Below the pieces are notes generated by a model, which worked only from the letters and a program-made list of their open reading frames with translations, searched no databases and was not told where the DNA came from. Position numbers and translations under genes: made by a program. Below are positions 42,201 to 50,216 of a stretch of DNA of 64,000 nt, one piece after another. Location: the NCBI RefSeq assembly GCF_003143995.1, contig NZ_QFWG01000008.1, positions 47,289 through 111,288 on the forward strand. The letters are read 5' to 3'. The DNA comes from Pseudoglutamicibacter cumminsii. GTDB lineage: Bacteria > Actinomycetota > Actinomycetes > Actinomycetales > Micrococcaceae. Within the stretch, counting starts at the first letter, position 1, and every line of letters begins with the position of its first letter.

Positions 42201-43562
42201 GTGAGTAATTCGATGCGGGATAGTGCTTCTGTAGAGACGCCGGGCGTTGCGGCGAGGGCTGTGAGCCCGGCTTTGGCGATCGCGGGTATTTTGCTGATCG
42301 CCACGAATCTGCGGATGCCGATGACCAGCGCGAGCCCGCTACTGCCCCGCATTAGGGAAGATGTGGGGCTTTCTGCGGCGTCTGCGTCGTTTTTGATTTC
42401 GTTGCCGCTGCTGTGTTTCGCGGTGTTCTCGCCGATTGTGCCGCGGATTGCGGCGCGTTTCGGGTTGGCTCATTCCCTGTTCGGCGCTTTGATCGCGGTG
42501 AACGTGGGGATTATTTTGCGTTCGTGGGTTGGTTCGTTCGGTTTGTGGGCTGGCACCGTTTTGATTGGTGTTGGGATCGCGATCATGAACGTTCTGTTGC
42601 CGGCGCTGATTAAGCGTGATTTCCCGGATCATGCGGGCACGTTGACGGGCGTGTATTCGGCGTTTCAGTCGCTCATGGCAGCGCTTGCGGCGGCGGTCGC
42701 TGTCCCGATCGCTGGTCTTCCAGGTTGGGGCTGGCAGGGCGCTCTCGGTCTAACGTTGGGTGCCGGTTTGATTGGTGTCGCGGTGTTCGCGCCGCAGGTC
42801 CGCGCGGATCATGTGGTGCGGCGTCAGCAGGTCTTGGCCCGCAACCAAGTCGCCCCGGCGGCGTCCGATGCGGGCGCTGGCTCAGCTGAGCCTGAGGCGA
42901 CCGCTCAGGCCAACTCGGCCACCGCATCGTCGGCTGCCACCGCGTCGTCGGCTGCCAGCGCGGCGGCGTCACCAGCGGCGGCGCGTCCGCGGAGTTTGTT
43001 GCGGTCCCCGTTGGCGTGGGTGATTACGGCGTTTATGGGTTTTCAGTCGACGCTGTTTTATTCGGTTTTGACGTGGTGGCCGGCTATTGAGATGTCGTCG
43101 GGGATTTCTGAGGAGAGCGCCGGTTTCCATATTGCGGTGATTCAGGCGTCTGGCATTGTGGGTTCGCTTGTTGCGGGCTGGCTGATGAGACGCGACGTGG
43201 TGGGATCCACTGTTGCTGTGGCGGTTTCCACGGTGATTGTGGTGCTTGTGGGGACGATGTTTGTTCCGCAGTTGGCGCTGTTGTGGGCGTTGTTGCTTGG
43301 TACTGCCCAGGGCGGGTTGTTTACGGTCGCGTTGACGTTGTTTGGGGCGCGGGCGCGGACGCCGATGTCGGCGGCGCGGCTTTCGGGTATGGCGCAGACG
43401 TTTGGTTATGTGGTTGCGGCGTCTGTTCCACCGGTTTTGGGTGTGGTGCGTGAGGCGACGGGTTCGTGGACGGCGTCCTTGTGGATTCTGCTGGGTATTG
43501 CAGTGATTACGTTGGTTGCGGGGCTGGTTTCAGCTAAGCCGCGTTACGTCGAGGAGCATTAG
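42201..43562 (+). CDS. MFS transporter, CynX/NimT type
   Basis: 453 aa. The N-terminal half begins AGILLIATNLRMPMTSASPLLPRIREDVGLS, the start of CynX/NimT (cyanate, 2-nitroimidazole) transporters. FPDHAGTLTGVYSAFQSLMA is also typical. The cytoplasmic loop (about residues 215-270) is an unusually long Ala/Ser/Gln/Thr-rich linker. The second half has FQSTLFYSVLTWWPAIEM. The GTG at 42201 lies 7 nt after TAGCGT (leaderless option); an ATG at 42213 is the alternative start. Transport of a small anion or a drug is possible; the substrate is unknown. Confidence 0.82.
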   Translation: MSNSMRDSASVETPGVAARAVSPALAIAGILLIATNLRMPMTSASPLLPRIREDVGLSAASASFLISLPLLCFAVFSPIVPRIAARFGLAHSLFGALIAVNVGIILRSWVGSFGLWAGTVLIGVGIAIMNVLLPALIKRDFPDHAGTLTGVYSAFQSLMAALAAAVAVPIAGLPGWGWQGALGLTLGAGLIGVAVFAPQVRADHVVRRQQVLARNQVAPAASDAGAGSAEPEATAQANSATASSAATASSAASAAASPAAARPRSLLRSPLAWVITAFMGFQSTLFYSVLTWWPAIEMSSGISEESAGFHIAVIQASGIVGSLVAGWLMRRDVVGSTVAVAVSTVIVVLVGTMFVPQLALLWALLLGTAQGGLFTVALTLFGARARTPMSAARLSGMAQTFGYVVAASVPPVLGVVREATGSWTASLWILLGIAVITLVAGLVSAKPRYVEEH

Positions 43563-43638
43563 CCGCGGTTTTGGTTCTGGGGACCGTGGTCGCGGGCCAC
43601 GGTGCGCTGCGGCGGGCGCCGCGGCGGTCAAGGAGAAG

Positions 43639-44001
43639 TTAGCCGCGGTTTTCGCGGTTTTGGCGTGCGCGTTGTGCGCGTTCGCGGGCTTCGATGGCGT
43701 CGAGTTCGGCGTCGGTGAGTTCGGATGAGCGGTTCACGCCGGAGCCTTTGCCGAGGTCTTCTGGGTTGTCTTTGGCGACCATCATGAGCAGGGAGATCAC
43801 CAGGAGGCCAGCTACGAATGCGACGAGGAAGAAGATCGCGCCGAGCTGGAAGTTGAGACCGTTGCGGGTTCCGCCTGCGCCGGCCACTGCGGAGATGACG
43901 CCGGCGACGACGCCGAAGACCAGCGATAGCACGAGTGCTGGTTTGACGCTTTGCTTCCAGCCGAACTTTTTCGATCCGGACGTGGATGGCTTGTTGGCCA
44001 C
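43639..44001 (-). CDS. small two-helix membrane protein, unknown function
   Basis: 120 aa. A basic N-terminus (KKFGWKQSVKP) is followed by two hydrophobic segments (about 22-45 and 52-75) and a hydrophilic, charged C-terminus ELTDAELDAIEARERAQRARQ that is probably helical. The GTG start has AAAGGAG 6 nt upstream. It is 69 nt downstream of the next membrane-protein gene in the same direction, so both may share a transcript. I do not recognise a family. Confidence 0.72.
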   Translation of the reverse strand: MANKPSTSGSKKFGWKQSVKPALVLSLVFGVVAGVISAVAGAGGTRNGLNFQLGAIFFLVAFVAGLLVISLLMMVAKDNPEDLGKGSGVNRSSELTDAELDAIEARERAQRARQNRENRG

Positions 44002-44070
44002 TGATTCTCCTTTGTGCGTGGTCTGCGCGGGTTGTCTGCGCTGCGCTCTGGTGTTGTGTTTGCCTCTAGT

Positions 44071-44679
44071 TTAGTTGGCGCGGCGTTGGTCTTGCATGTA
44101 GCCGATGCTGGCGATGAGGTGGTGGGCGGCGATGACGGCGGTGATCATGGAGGCCATGCCGAAGATGCCGTGGGGGTCGCTGGTGGTCATGAAGATCATG
44201 ATGATGCCGCCGATGACGCCGAGTGCGCCGGAGATGGTGGTGTCTTTGCTTGGGCGGCCGGTTTCGCGGGTTTTGAGTCCGCCGTAGAGTTCTGAGGCGC
44301 CGCCGATGGTGTAGCCGAATGCTACGGCGATGGCCATGCCGGCTGGGTCGCGCATGATGATGGCGAGGACGCCGGCGATGGCCCATGCGAGTACGGCGGA
44401 TGTGATGGCGGTGCGGTAGCTGGGTGCTAGGGCGAGCCGCATGATGGGCCAGTAGAAGAGGGCGCTGGTGAGGAAGAGGATCGCGAAGGCTGCGCTGATG
44501 GCGCCGACGGTTGGGGTGGTGTTGAAGAAGACGCCGACGAGTGCGAAGAGTGCGCTGACGATGCCGCGGTAGAGCATTGGTTTGGCGAGGACTCGTTTGT
44601 AGTCTGCCGTGGTTGCTTCTGTGCGGGTGTTGTTGGCGCTGTTCTTGTTTGCGCTGGCGCTGTTGGCGCTGTCCACCAT
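44071..44679 (-). CDS. six-helix membrane protein, unknown function
   Basis: 202 aa from ATG 44679, chosen because AAGGGGAT lies upstream; in-frame codons before it are unsupported. After an Asn/Ser/Ala-rich N-terminus there are about six to seven hydrophobic segments, for example GIVSALFALVGVFFN and TISGALGVIGGIIMIFM. GYTIGGASELYGGLKTRETGRPSKD is a central loop. It resembles small HdeD-like or DUF308-like membrane proteins in layout, but I cannot assign it. No pathway context. Confidence 0.72.
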   Translation of the reverse strand: MVDSANSASANKNSANNTRTEATTADYKRVLAKPMLYRGIVSALFALVGVFFNTTPTVGAISAAFAILFLTSALFYWPIMRLALAPSYRTAITSAVLAWAIAGVLAIIMRDPAGMAIAVAFGYTIGGASELYGGLKTRETGRPSKDTTISGALGVIGGIIMIFMTTSDPHGIFGMASMITAVIAAHHLIASIGYMQDQRRAN

Positions 44680-44761
44680 GTGTGTTCGATCCCCTTGTTT
44701 TTGAGGCTTTTGGGTGCGTGTGGGCACCAGCGTTTAAGTTTATCGGATGCCGGTTGGCTGG

Positions 44762-47476
44762 CTATTTTTCGCGGAGTTTGCGGTTGGTGAGGTGGGTTGG
44801 TTGGGCGGTGAGTGGGTCTTCTGGCCAGGGGTGTTTCGGGTAGCGGCCGCGCATTTCTGCCCGGACGTCGGCGTAGGGGCCGGTGAAGAACGAGTGGAGG
44901 TCTGAGGTGACGGCTAGCGGCCTGCCCGCTGGCGAGAGCAGGTGGAAGAGGACGGGCGCTCGGCCGCCGGCGAGGCGTGGTGTTTCGGTCCAGCCGAAGG
45001 TTTCTTGTAGTTTCGTGGCGACCACGGGTTGTGGAGGCTCTGCCTGTATCTCGCTCTCGCTCACGCCATCCGCGTCCCCGTATTCGCTGGCGTCTGGGTA
45101 GTGGATTGCCGCGGTGTTTCCGGATGGGAGTGTGATGCGGGCGGGTGCGAGTTCGTCGAGGTGGGCGGCTTCTGGCCATGGGAGGAGCCGGCGGAGGGGT
45201 TCGGTGAGGTCGATGCTGTTGAGGCTTGCGCCGTGTGCGACGTCGTTGAGTTCTGGGCCGAGCCATTCGGTGACGGTCGCGGCTAGGTGGTGTTCGTCCA
45301 TCGCTGGCCATGGGTCGCCGATGTGGTGGTGGAGGAACGCGAGCCTGTTGCGTAGCGCGGTGGCGTTGGTGTTGAAGGTGAGTGCGTTGAGCCCGTGGGT
45401 TGTGAGGTGTTCGGCGAGCGCTTCCGCGGCTTGGTCGGGGTTGGGTTTGGTGGGGGTTGCGCGTAGTTCGATCGCGCCGATCGCTTCGATGCTGCGTGCG
45501 CTGATGGTGCCGTTGGGTGTGATGGTGATGCGGGTTGTGGTTCCGGCGAGGTTCCCGGCGGCCTCGGTGGCTTCGGCGGTGGTGAGGGGTGCGGCGGCGC
45601 GGATGATGGCGCCGGTTCCGGCGGCGGCGTGGCCGTGTGCTCGGGTGACGTCGGCGATTGCGAGCCATTCGGGGCGCCCGAGTGTGGCGTCTGGTGCGAG
45701 TGCGGCTCGAGTTCCGGAGGCGAGGAGGTAGATCCCCTCCCCCATGTGTTTCGCGATCCGGTCAGGCCAGGCTGTTGCGGTCACGATGCCGGCGAGCTCT
45801 GCCGCGCTGGTGTGCGCTGCCCCATGCTCTGACCCTTCGCCTACTCCCTCTCCCGCTGCCGCGTGTTTGTGTGCGAGCCGCGTGAGGCGTTGCGTTTCGC
45901 GTTGGGTTGGTCGGTGGGGTTTGCGTTGTTGGTGGCGGATCGCGTCGGGGAGGTTGGCGCCAGGGATGCGCTGTTCACCGGTAGCCACGGCGATCACGGC
46001 CGCTACATCTTCCGCCCTGTAACGCGCCGCGTTGTCTACAAGGGCATGTGCCCATCGTGGGTTGAGTGGGATCGCAGCGAGGGTTCGCCCGTGGTCGGTG
46101 ATGCGTCCTGTGTTGTCGATCGCGTTGAGGGCGTGGAGTGTTTTTTCGGCGTCGTTGAGGGCGGCTGCGGGTGGCGGGTTGATCCAGCGGAGGTTGTGGC
46201 CGCGGGGTGCTCCCCATGCGGCGAGGGTGAGGGCGGTTTCGGTGAGGTCTGCGGTGGTGATTTCGGGTGTGATGTGTGCGGGCGCGGCGGCGTGGGTGCG
46301 TTCGCTGTAGCAGCGGATCGCGGTTCCGGGGCCGAGGCGGGCGGCACGGCCTGCGCGTTGTTCGGCGCTGGCTTGGGATGCGGATACGGTGACGAGTCCG
46401 CTCATTCCGCGGGTTGCGTCGCGGCGGGGTTCGCGGGTGAGGCCGGAGTCGATCACGAGGTGTACGCCGGGGACGGTGAGTGATGATTCGGCGAGTGTGG
46501 TGGAGACGATGATGCGTGGTTTCCCGCCGGGTTCACGTCCGCGGATCGCGTGGTCTTGTTGTTGGGCTGGTAGTTGCCCGTGGAGCGGGAGCACGTCGAT
46601 GTCTGTTGCGGCTGCGCGGAGTTGTTGGGTGATGTGGTCGACTTCGCGGGCTCCGGGCGCGAACACGAGCGCATCGGTATCCGGGTTGGTCGCGAGCGCT
46701 TCGCGGTGGGTAGCGAGCGCGGTGGTTGCGATGTGGTTGAGGAAGCTGGTTTCGACGCCGCGCGGCCCGATCCGGTCTCCCGTGTGTGGAGTGTACGTGA
46801 TGGTGAGTGGGTGGAGTGCGGTTGCGGAGCTGATGTGCGGGACGGGTTCCAGGCTTTCAAGACCAGTTCCCATCCCATCGTTTTCTGTGCCGTCGCTTGC
46901 GAGGAGGCGGGCGAAGGTTGGGGCGTCGACTGTTGCGGACATCGCGATGATGGTGAGGTCGTCGCGGACTTGTTGGGTTTCGCCGGTCAGCGCAAGGAGG
47001 AGGTCGGTTTCGAGGTGGCGTTCGTGGACTTCGTCGAAGATGATCGCGGCGGTGCCGTCTGCCATGGGGTCTGCGAGGAGCCGGCGGACGAGGATTCCGG
47101 GGGTCACGAATTCGATGATGGTGGCGGCGCTGGTGTGGGAGTCGCCGCGGACGGTGTAGCCGATGCGTTCGCCGAGTGTGGTTCCGGTGAGTTGAGTGAG
47201 GCGGTGGGCGGCGGCGCGGGCGGCTACGCGGCGGGGCTGGGTCACGATGATCCGGCCGGGCGGCGTACCTGCGTTTGCGCTGGCGAGGTGGTTGGCTACC
47301 GCGGGTGGGACGAGTGTGGTTTTACCGGTTCCGGGTGGGGCTTGGACGACGGCGGCGCGGTGGGTTGTGAGGGCGGCGTCGAGCTCGGGGAGGGAGTCTG
47401 CGAAGACGAGCCCTTCCCCGATCACATCCAGGTCAAACAAGGGATGCGTGTTTGAGCAGTTCCCGGTAGAAGCCAT
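44762..47476 (-). CDS. hrpB: ATP-dependent helicase HrpB
   Basis: 904 aa DEAH-box helicase. Walker A is VVQAPPGTGKTTLVPPA, motif Ia ITQPRRVAARAAAHRL, motif II FDEVHERHLETDLLL, motif III AMSATVDA, motif IV VFAPGAREVDHITQQL, motif V STTLAESSLTVPGVHLVID and motif VI QRAGRAARLGPG. The HrpB C-terminal region has ALAPDATLGRPEWLAIADV and the terminal LLSPAGRPLAVTSDLHSFF. The start is placed at ATG 47476 (MASTGNCSN); earlier in-frame codons lie inside a promoter block shared with the gene at 48686. That block has CACAAT 6 nt before the ATG, so the transcript is likely leaderless. Confidence 0.93.
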   Translation of the reverse strand: MASTGNCSNTHPLFDLDVIGEGLVFADSLPELDAALTTHRAAVVQAPPGTGKTTLVPPAVANHLASANAGTPPGRIIVTQPRRVAARAAAHRLTQLTGTTLGERIGYTVRGDSHTSAATIIEFVTPGILVRRLLADPMADGTAAIIFDEVHERHLETDLLLALTGETQQVRDDLTIIAMSATVDAPTFARLLASDGTENDGMGTGLESLEPVPHISSATALHPLTITYTPHTGDRIGPRGVETSFLNHIATTALATHREALATNPDTDALVFAPGAREVDHITQQLRAAATDIDVLPLHGQLPAQQQDHAIRGREPGGKPRIIVSTTLAESSLTVPGVHLVIDSGLTREPRRDATRGMSGLVTVSASQASAEQRAGRAARLGPGTAIRCYSERTHAAAPAHITPEITTADLTETALTLAAWGAPRGHNLRWINPPPAAALNDAEKTLHALNAIDNTGRITDHGRTLAAIPLNPRWAHALVDNAARYRAEDVAAVIAVATGEQRIPGANLPDAIRHQQRKPHRPTQRETQRLTRLAHKHAAAGEGVGEGSEHGAAHTSAAELAGIVTATAWPDRIAKHMGEGIYLLASGTRAALAPDATLGRPEWLAIADVTRAHGHAAAGTGAIIRAAAPLTTAEATEAAGNLAGTTTRITITPNGTISARSIEAIGAIELRATPTKPNPDQAAEALAEHLTTHGLNALTFNTNATALRNRLAFLHHHIGDPWPAMDEHHLAATVTEWLGPELNDVAHGASLNSIDLTEPLRRLLPWPEAAHLDELAPARITLPSGNTAAIHYPDASEYGDADGVSESEIQAEPPQPVVATKLQETFGWTETPRLAGGRAPVLFHLLSPAGRPLAVTSDLHSFFTGPYADVRAEMRGRYPKHPWPEDPLTAQPTHLTNRKLREK

Positions 47477-47512
47477 GCATCCATTGTGAAGGAGGGGTCT
47501 CACAGTTTGGTC
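47460..47512 (-). promoter_or_regulatory. RecA_NDp/PafBC-like promoter of hrpB
   Basis: On the reverse strand CTGTGAGACC is followed after 7 nt by CACAAT, then 6 nt and ATG. The whole block, including the first codons (MASTGN), is duplicated in front of the gene at 48686. The pattern resembles the mycobacterial damage-inducible TTGTCRGTGG-N8-TANNNT promoter, though the match is partial. Confidence 0.45.
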
Positions 47513-47556
47513 CACCGCATCGCCCGCTTCCCTTGCAGCACGGCGACCACCCGTCG

Positions 47557-48686
47557 TCACTCGCGTTCCCAGTTCTCGCCGGTGTCGTGTTCTTTCAGAA
47601 CCCAAGTGACAGGGCTACCGATGTGGTTGATGCGTGGCGTGAACCAGTAGGTTACGTCGGGTCCCCAGCCGGCGATGACACTCGCGGTGTCGCCATCGAG
47701 CGTCGCATCATCGACCGGGATCGCGGTTCCCGCGGCCGCGAGGTAGGTTGCGACGGGGAGGTGGACCGCATCGTAGTGTTGGGCGATTTCGGCCCAGTCT
47801 GGGGTGACCCATTTACCGTTGCGGCCGGTGGTGCGGTACCAGTCGTGGCGTTTATGTGCGGTCTGGTTGAGCGGGAAGCGGCGGCATAGTTCGGCCCAAG
47901 CTTCTGCGGAGTCGATCTCGTAGATCCGCAGCCTCCGGGGACGCTCAGGCGGAGTGTTTCGGCGGTTTCCCATCCCAGGCTGTCTTCGACGAGCCACAGC
48001 CCGGCGGGGGTTGTGTCGAAGAGTTCCCGGGTTGATGCGGGGACGCCGTGGGGTGTGGACCACCATTCGCCGCTCCAGGATGCCGTTGGGTTGGTGGGGC
48101 GTTCGCGGGCAGCGCGGCGTTCCTCTTTAACGGCGTGTACCCGCGCTGTCTTCAGCACGGCGAGCGGGTCCGCCGGGATGGTGCCGGGTTCGTTGTCCCA
48201 TTGGACGGTCCACTGCGTGGATGTGTCGATGGGGGTGTTCCACCAGGCGGTGTGTTCCGATGCGGTGAGGTGCTCGGCGACGCGACGCAGTCCGTCACGC
48301 ATGGCTTTGGTTGCGGCGAGGACGTCGGTGCCGTCGGGTTCTTGCCAGTACCTTGCGGTTTCTACTGTGTTGACGAGGCAGGTCAGTAGAAGCCGCGGGG
48401 TGACGTCGGCGAGGAGCACGGTTTCGAGCCGCTCGGCGACTTGCGCTGGGGTGACGGCGGGGATTTTCGGTATGGAATCTCCGGAGCCGACGACGCGGAG
48501 TGCGCTTGTTCCGTGGTTTGGGTCGAGGCGGTAGGAGGCGAAAAACTCGAGTTCAGCGAGTGAGCCGTCGTGCTCATCCAGTCCCTCGATCCGTTCCGAT
48601 TCGAGGGCATACTCAAGCAACAAGCGCCGCCCGCGTGGGCCGGCGAGAAAGCCGTGCGCGACTGAGACGTTCCCGGTAGAAGCCAT
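47557..48686 (-). pseudogene. unknown protein gene, frameshifted
   Basis: A gene of about 376 codons read in two frames. The first part begins MASTGNVSVAHGFLAGPRGR at ATG 48686 and runs to about LGWETAETLRLSVP. Near 47936 it must shift to continue as RRLRIYEIDSAEAWAELCRR and end WVLKEHDTGENWERE at 47557. The total of 1130 nt is one short of a multiple of three, with a CCCC run at the joint, so one base was probably lost. I do not recognise the family. The second part looks like an enzyme or toxin-like fold, but no motif is certain. It shares its promoter block and first six codons with hrpB. Confidence 0.6.
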
Positions 48687-48722
48687 GCCTCCATTGTGGA
48701 CGAAGGGCCTGACAGTTTGGGG
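48670..48722 (-). promoter_or_regulatory. RecA_NDp/PafBC-like promoter of the frameshifted gene
   Basis: On the reverse strand CTGTCAGGCC, 7 nt, CACAAT, 6 nt, ATG. It is nearly identical over about 45 nt to the hrpB promoter block, continuing into the coding start. Confidence 0.45.
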
Positions 48723-48750
48723 CGCGAACCGCGCAAACGGTCCGCGCCCC
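48719..48750. terminator. hairpin downstream of the MHS transporter gene
   Basis: ggggcgcg and cgcgcccc form an 8-bp stem around a 16-nt loop, 53 nt past the transporter stop. The T-rich side (atcgttta) is on the forward strand, so its role as a terminator for the reverse gene is uncertain. Confidence 0.4.
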
Positions 48751-48803
48751 ATCGTTTATGTAGTTATGTACTGAATCCCACGCTGGTTAGTTCAACGGGA
48801 TTT

Positions 48804-50177
48804 TCAGTTCTTGCTGAAGCGCCAGACTCCCTTTTCCTGTTCGGCTTCGTTGGCCACGGATAGGTCGATTCCTGGGCGGTCCTTGACCAAGCTAACCGCG
48901 ACCAAAGAAATCAGCGCCATGATCAGCAGGTAGATAGATACCGATGCGGTAGTTCCGGTAGCTTCGAGCAACGCCTGTGCGATCGTAGGGGCGAAAGCAC
49001 CACCGAGAACCGCGCCGAGAGCGTAGGAGATGGCAACGCCGCTGAAGCGAATCGACGCCGGGAACATCTCCACATAGAGCGCGGCTTGCGGCCCGTAAGT
49101 TAGACCCAACCCGAGCGAGAAGATGCTCAATGCGAGATAGAGCGCACCCAAATTGCCAGTATCGATGAGCCAGAACAGCGGGAAGGCTGTCAGGGTCAGG
49201 AGGACGAACCCAATAACGTAGGTTCGCACTCGGCCGATGACATCCGCGAGGACACCGGCAATGGCCGTAGTAACGAGCCACACGAATGAGCCAAAGGTGA
49301 TTGCCAGGAGCACATCCGTGCGGTCGAGTCCTACTGGGTCCGTTGCGTACTTGGTGACGAAGCCGCCGGTGGTCATGTAGCCACTCGCGTTGTTACCGGC
49401 AAAGATCAGCGCTGCCACAAGGACCAGCGGGAAGTGTTTCTTGAAGAGCACCGCAATCGGGGCTTTCTGCTTAGCCGCTTCTTTAGTCATCTCCTGATAT
49501 ACCGGGGTGTCCTCGACTGCGCGACGAACCCAGTAGCCAATGCCGATCAGCACAATCGACAGCAGGAATGGAACACGCCAGCCCCACTCGAGGAACGCAT
49601 CGCCCGGGGAAATCCAACCGGTCATCAGCGCAACCACGGCGGATGAAAGCAACATACCGAGGGGCACACCAAGCTGTGGCCAGGATCCTGCACGACCGCG
49701 GCGGTCATCATTCGCGTGTTCCACGGCGAGCAACGCGGCGCCACCCCATTCACCGCCAGCGGAAAGGCCCTGGATAATGCGCAGAAGAATCAACAGCAAT
49801 GGTGCTGCCACGCCAATGGATTCATATGTTGGCACCAGGCCGATGAGCGCGGTTGCCAAACCCATCGTGATGAGCGTGACCACGAGGACGACACGGCGTC
49901 CGTACCGGTCACCGTAGTGTCCCGCAAGGAACGCGCCCAGTGGGCGGAAAAGAAATGAGATTCCGATGGTCGCAAACGAGAGCATCTGCGCAACAGCTGG
50001 TCCCGCTGGGGCAAAGTAGAGCTGCGCGAAAACCAAAGCCGCCGCCGCGGAATACGTAAAGTAGTCATACCATTCGATGGTGGTACCGACGATGGTTGCG
50101 AAGGCTACACGCCGTTGATTAGTTTTACGGTCCATCGAACCTGTTGGCGGTTTCGCATTAGATACTTGTGTAGACAT
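48804..50177 (-). CDS. MFS transporter, MHS type, co-transcribed with the P450 fusion
   Basis: 457 aa. MHS family marks: FATIVGTTIEWYDYFTYSAAAALVF, FRPLGAFLAGHYGDRYGRRVVL and IIQGLSAGGEWGGAALLAVEHA; twelve helices. It begins 39 nt after the P450 fusion gene in the same direction, so it probably imports the P450 substrate. Relatives carry organic or aromatic acids such as shikimate, benzoate-like acids or terephthalate; the actual substrate is unknown. Start ATG with AAGGAG upstream. Confidence 0.88.
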   Translation of the reverse strand: MSTQVSNAKPPTGSMDRKTNQRRVAFATIVGTTIEWYDYFTYSAAAALVFAQLYFAPAGPAVAQMLSFATIGISFLFRPLGAFLAGHYGDRYGRRVVLVVTLITMGLATALIGLVPTYESIGVAAPLLLILLRIIQGLSAGGEWGGAALLAVEHANDDRRGRAGSWPQLGVPLGMLLSSAVVALMTGWISPGDAFLEWGWRVPFLLSIVLIGIGYWVRRAVEDTPVYQEMTKEAAKQKAPIAVLFKKHFPLVLVAALIFAGNNASGYMTTGGFVTKYATDPVGLDRTDVLLAITFGSFVWLVTTAIAGVLADVIGRVRTYVIGFVLLTLTAFPLFWLIDTGNLGALYLALSIFSLGLGLTYGPQAALYVEMFPASIRFSGVAISYALGAVLGGAFAPTIAQALLEATGTTASVSIYLLIMALISLVAVSLVKDRPGIDLSVANEAEQEKGVWRFSKN

Positions 50178-50216
50178 GTGGTCTCCTTGACCCTGAACAT
50201 TCCCGAAAGCGGAAAC

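Noticed and set aside
44427..45668. 413-codon reverse frame overlapping hrpB and the next gene
   Set aside because: Almost only Arg, His, Pro and Thr; it is a shifted frame of the hrpB 3' end.
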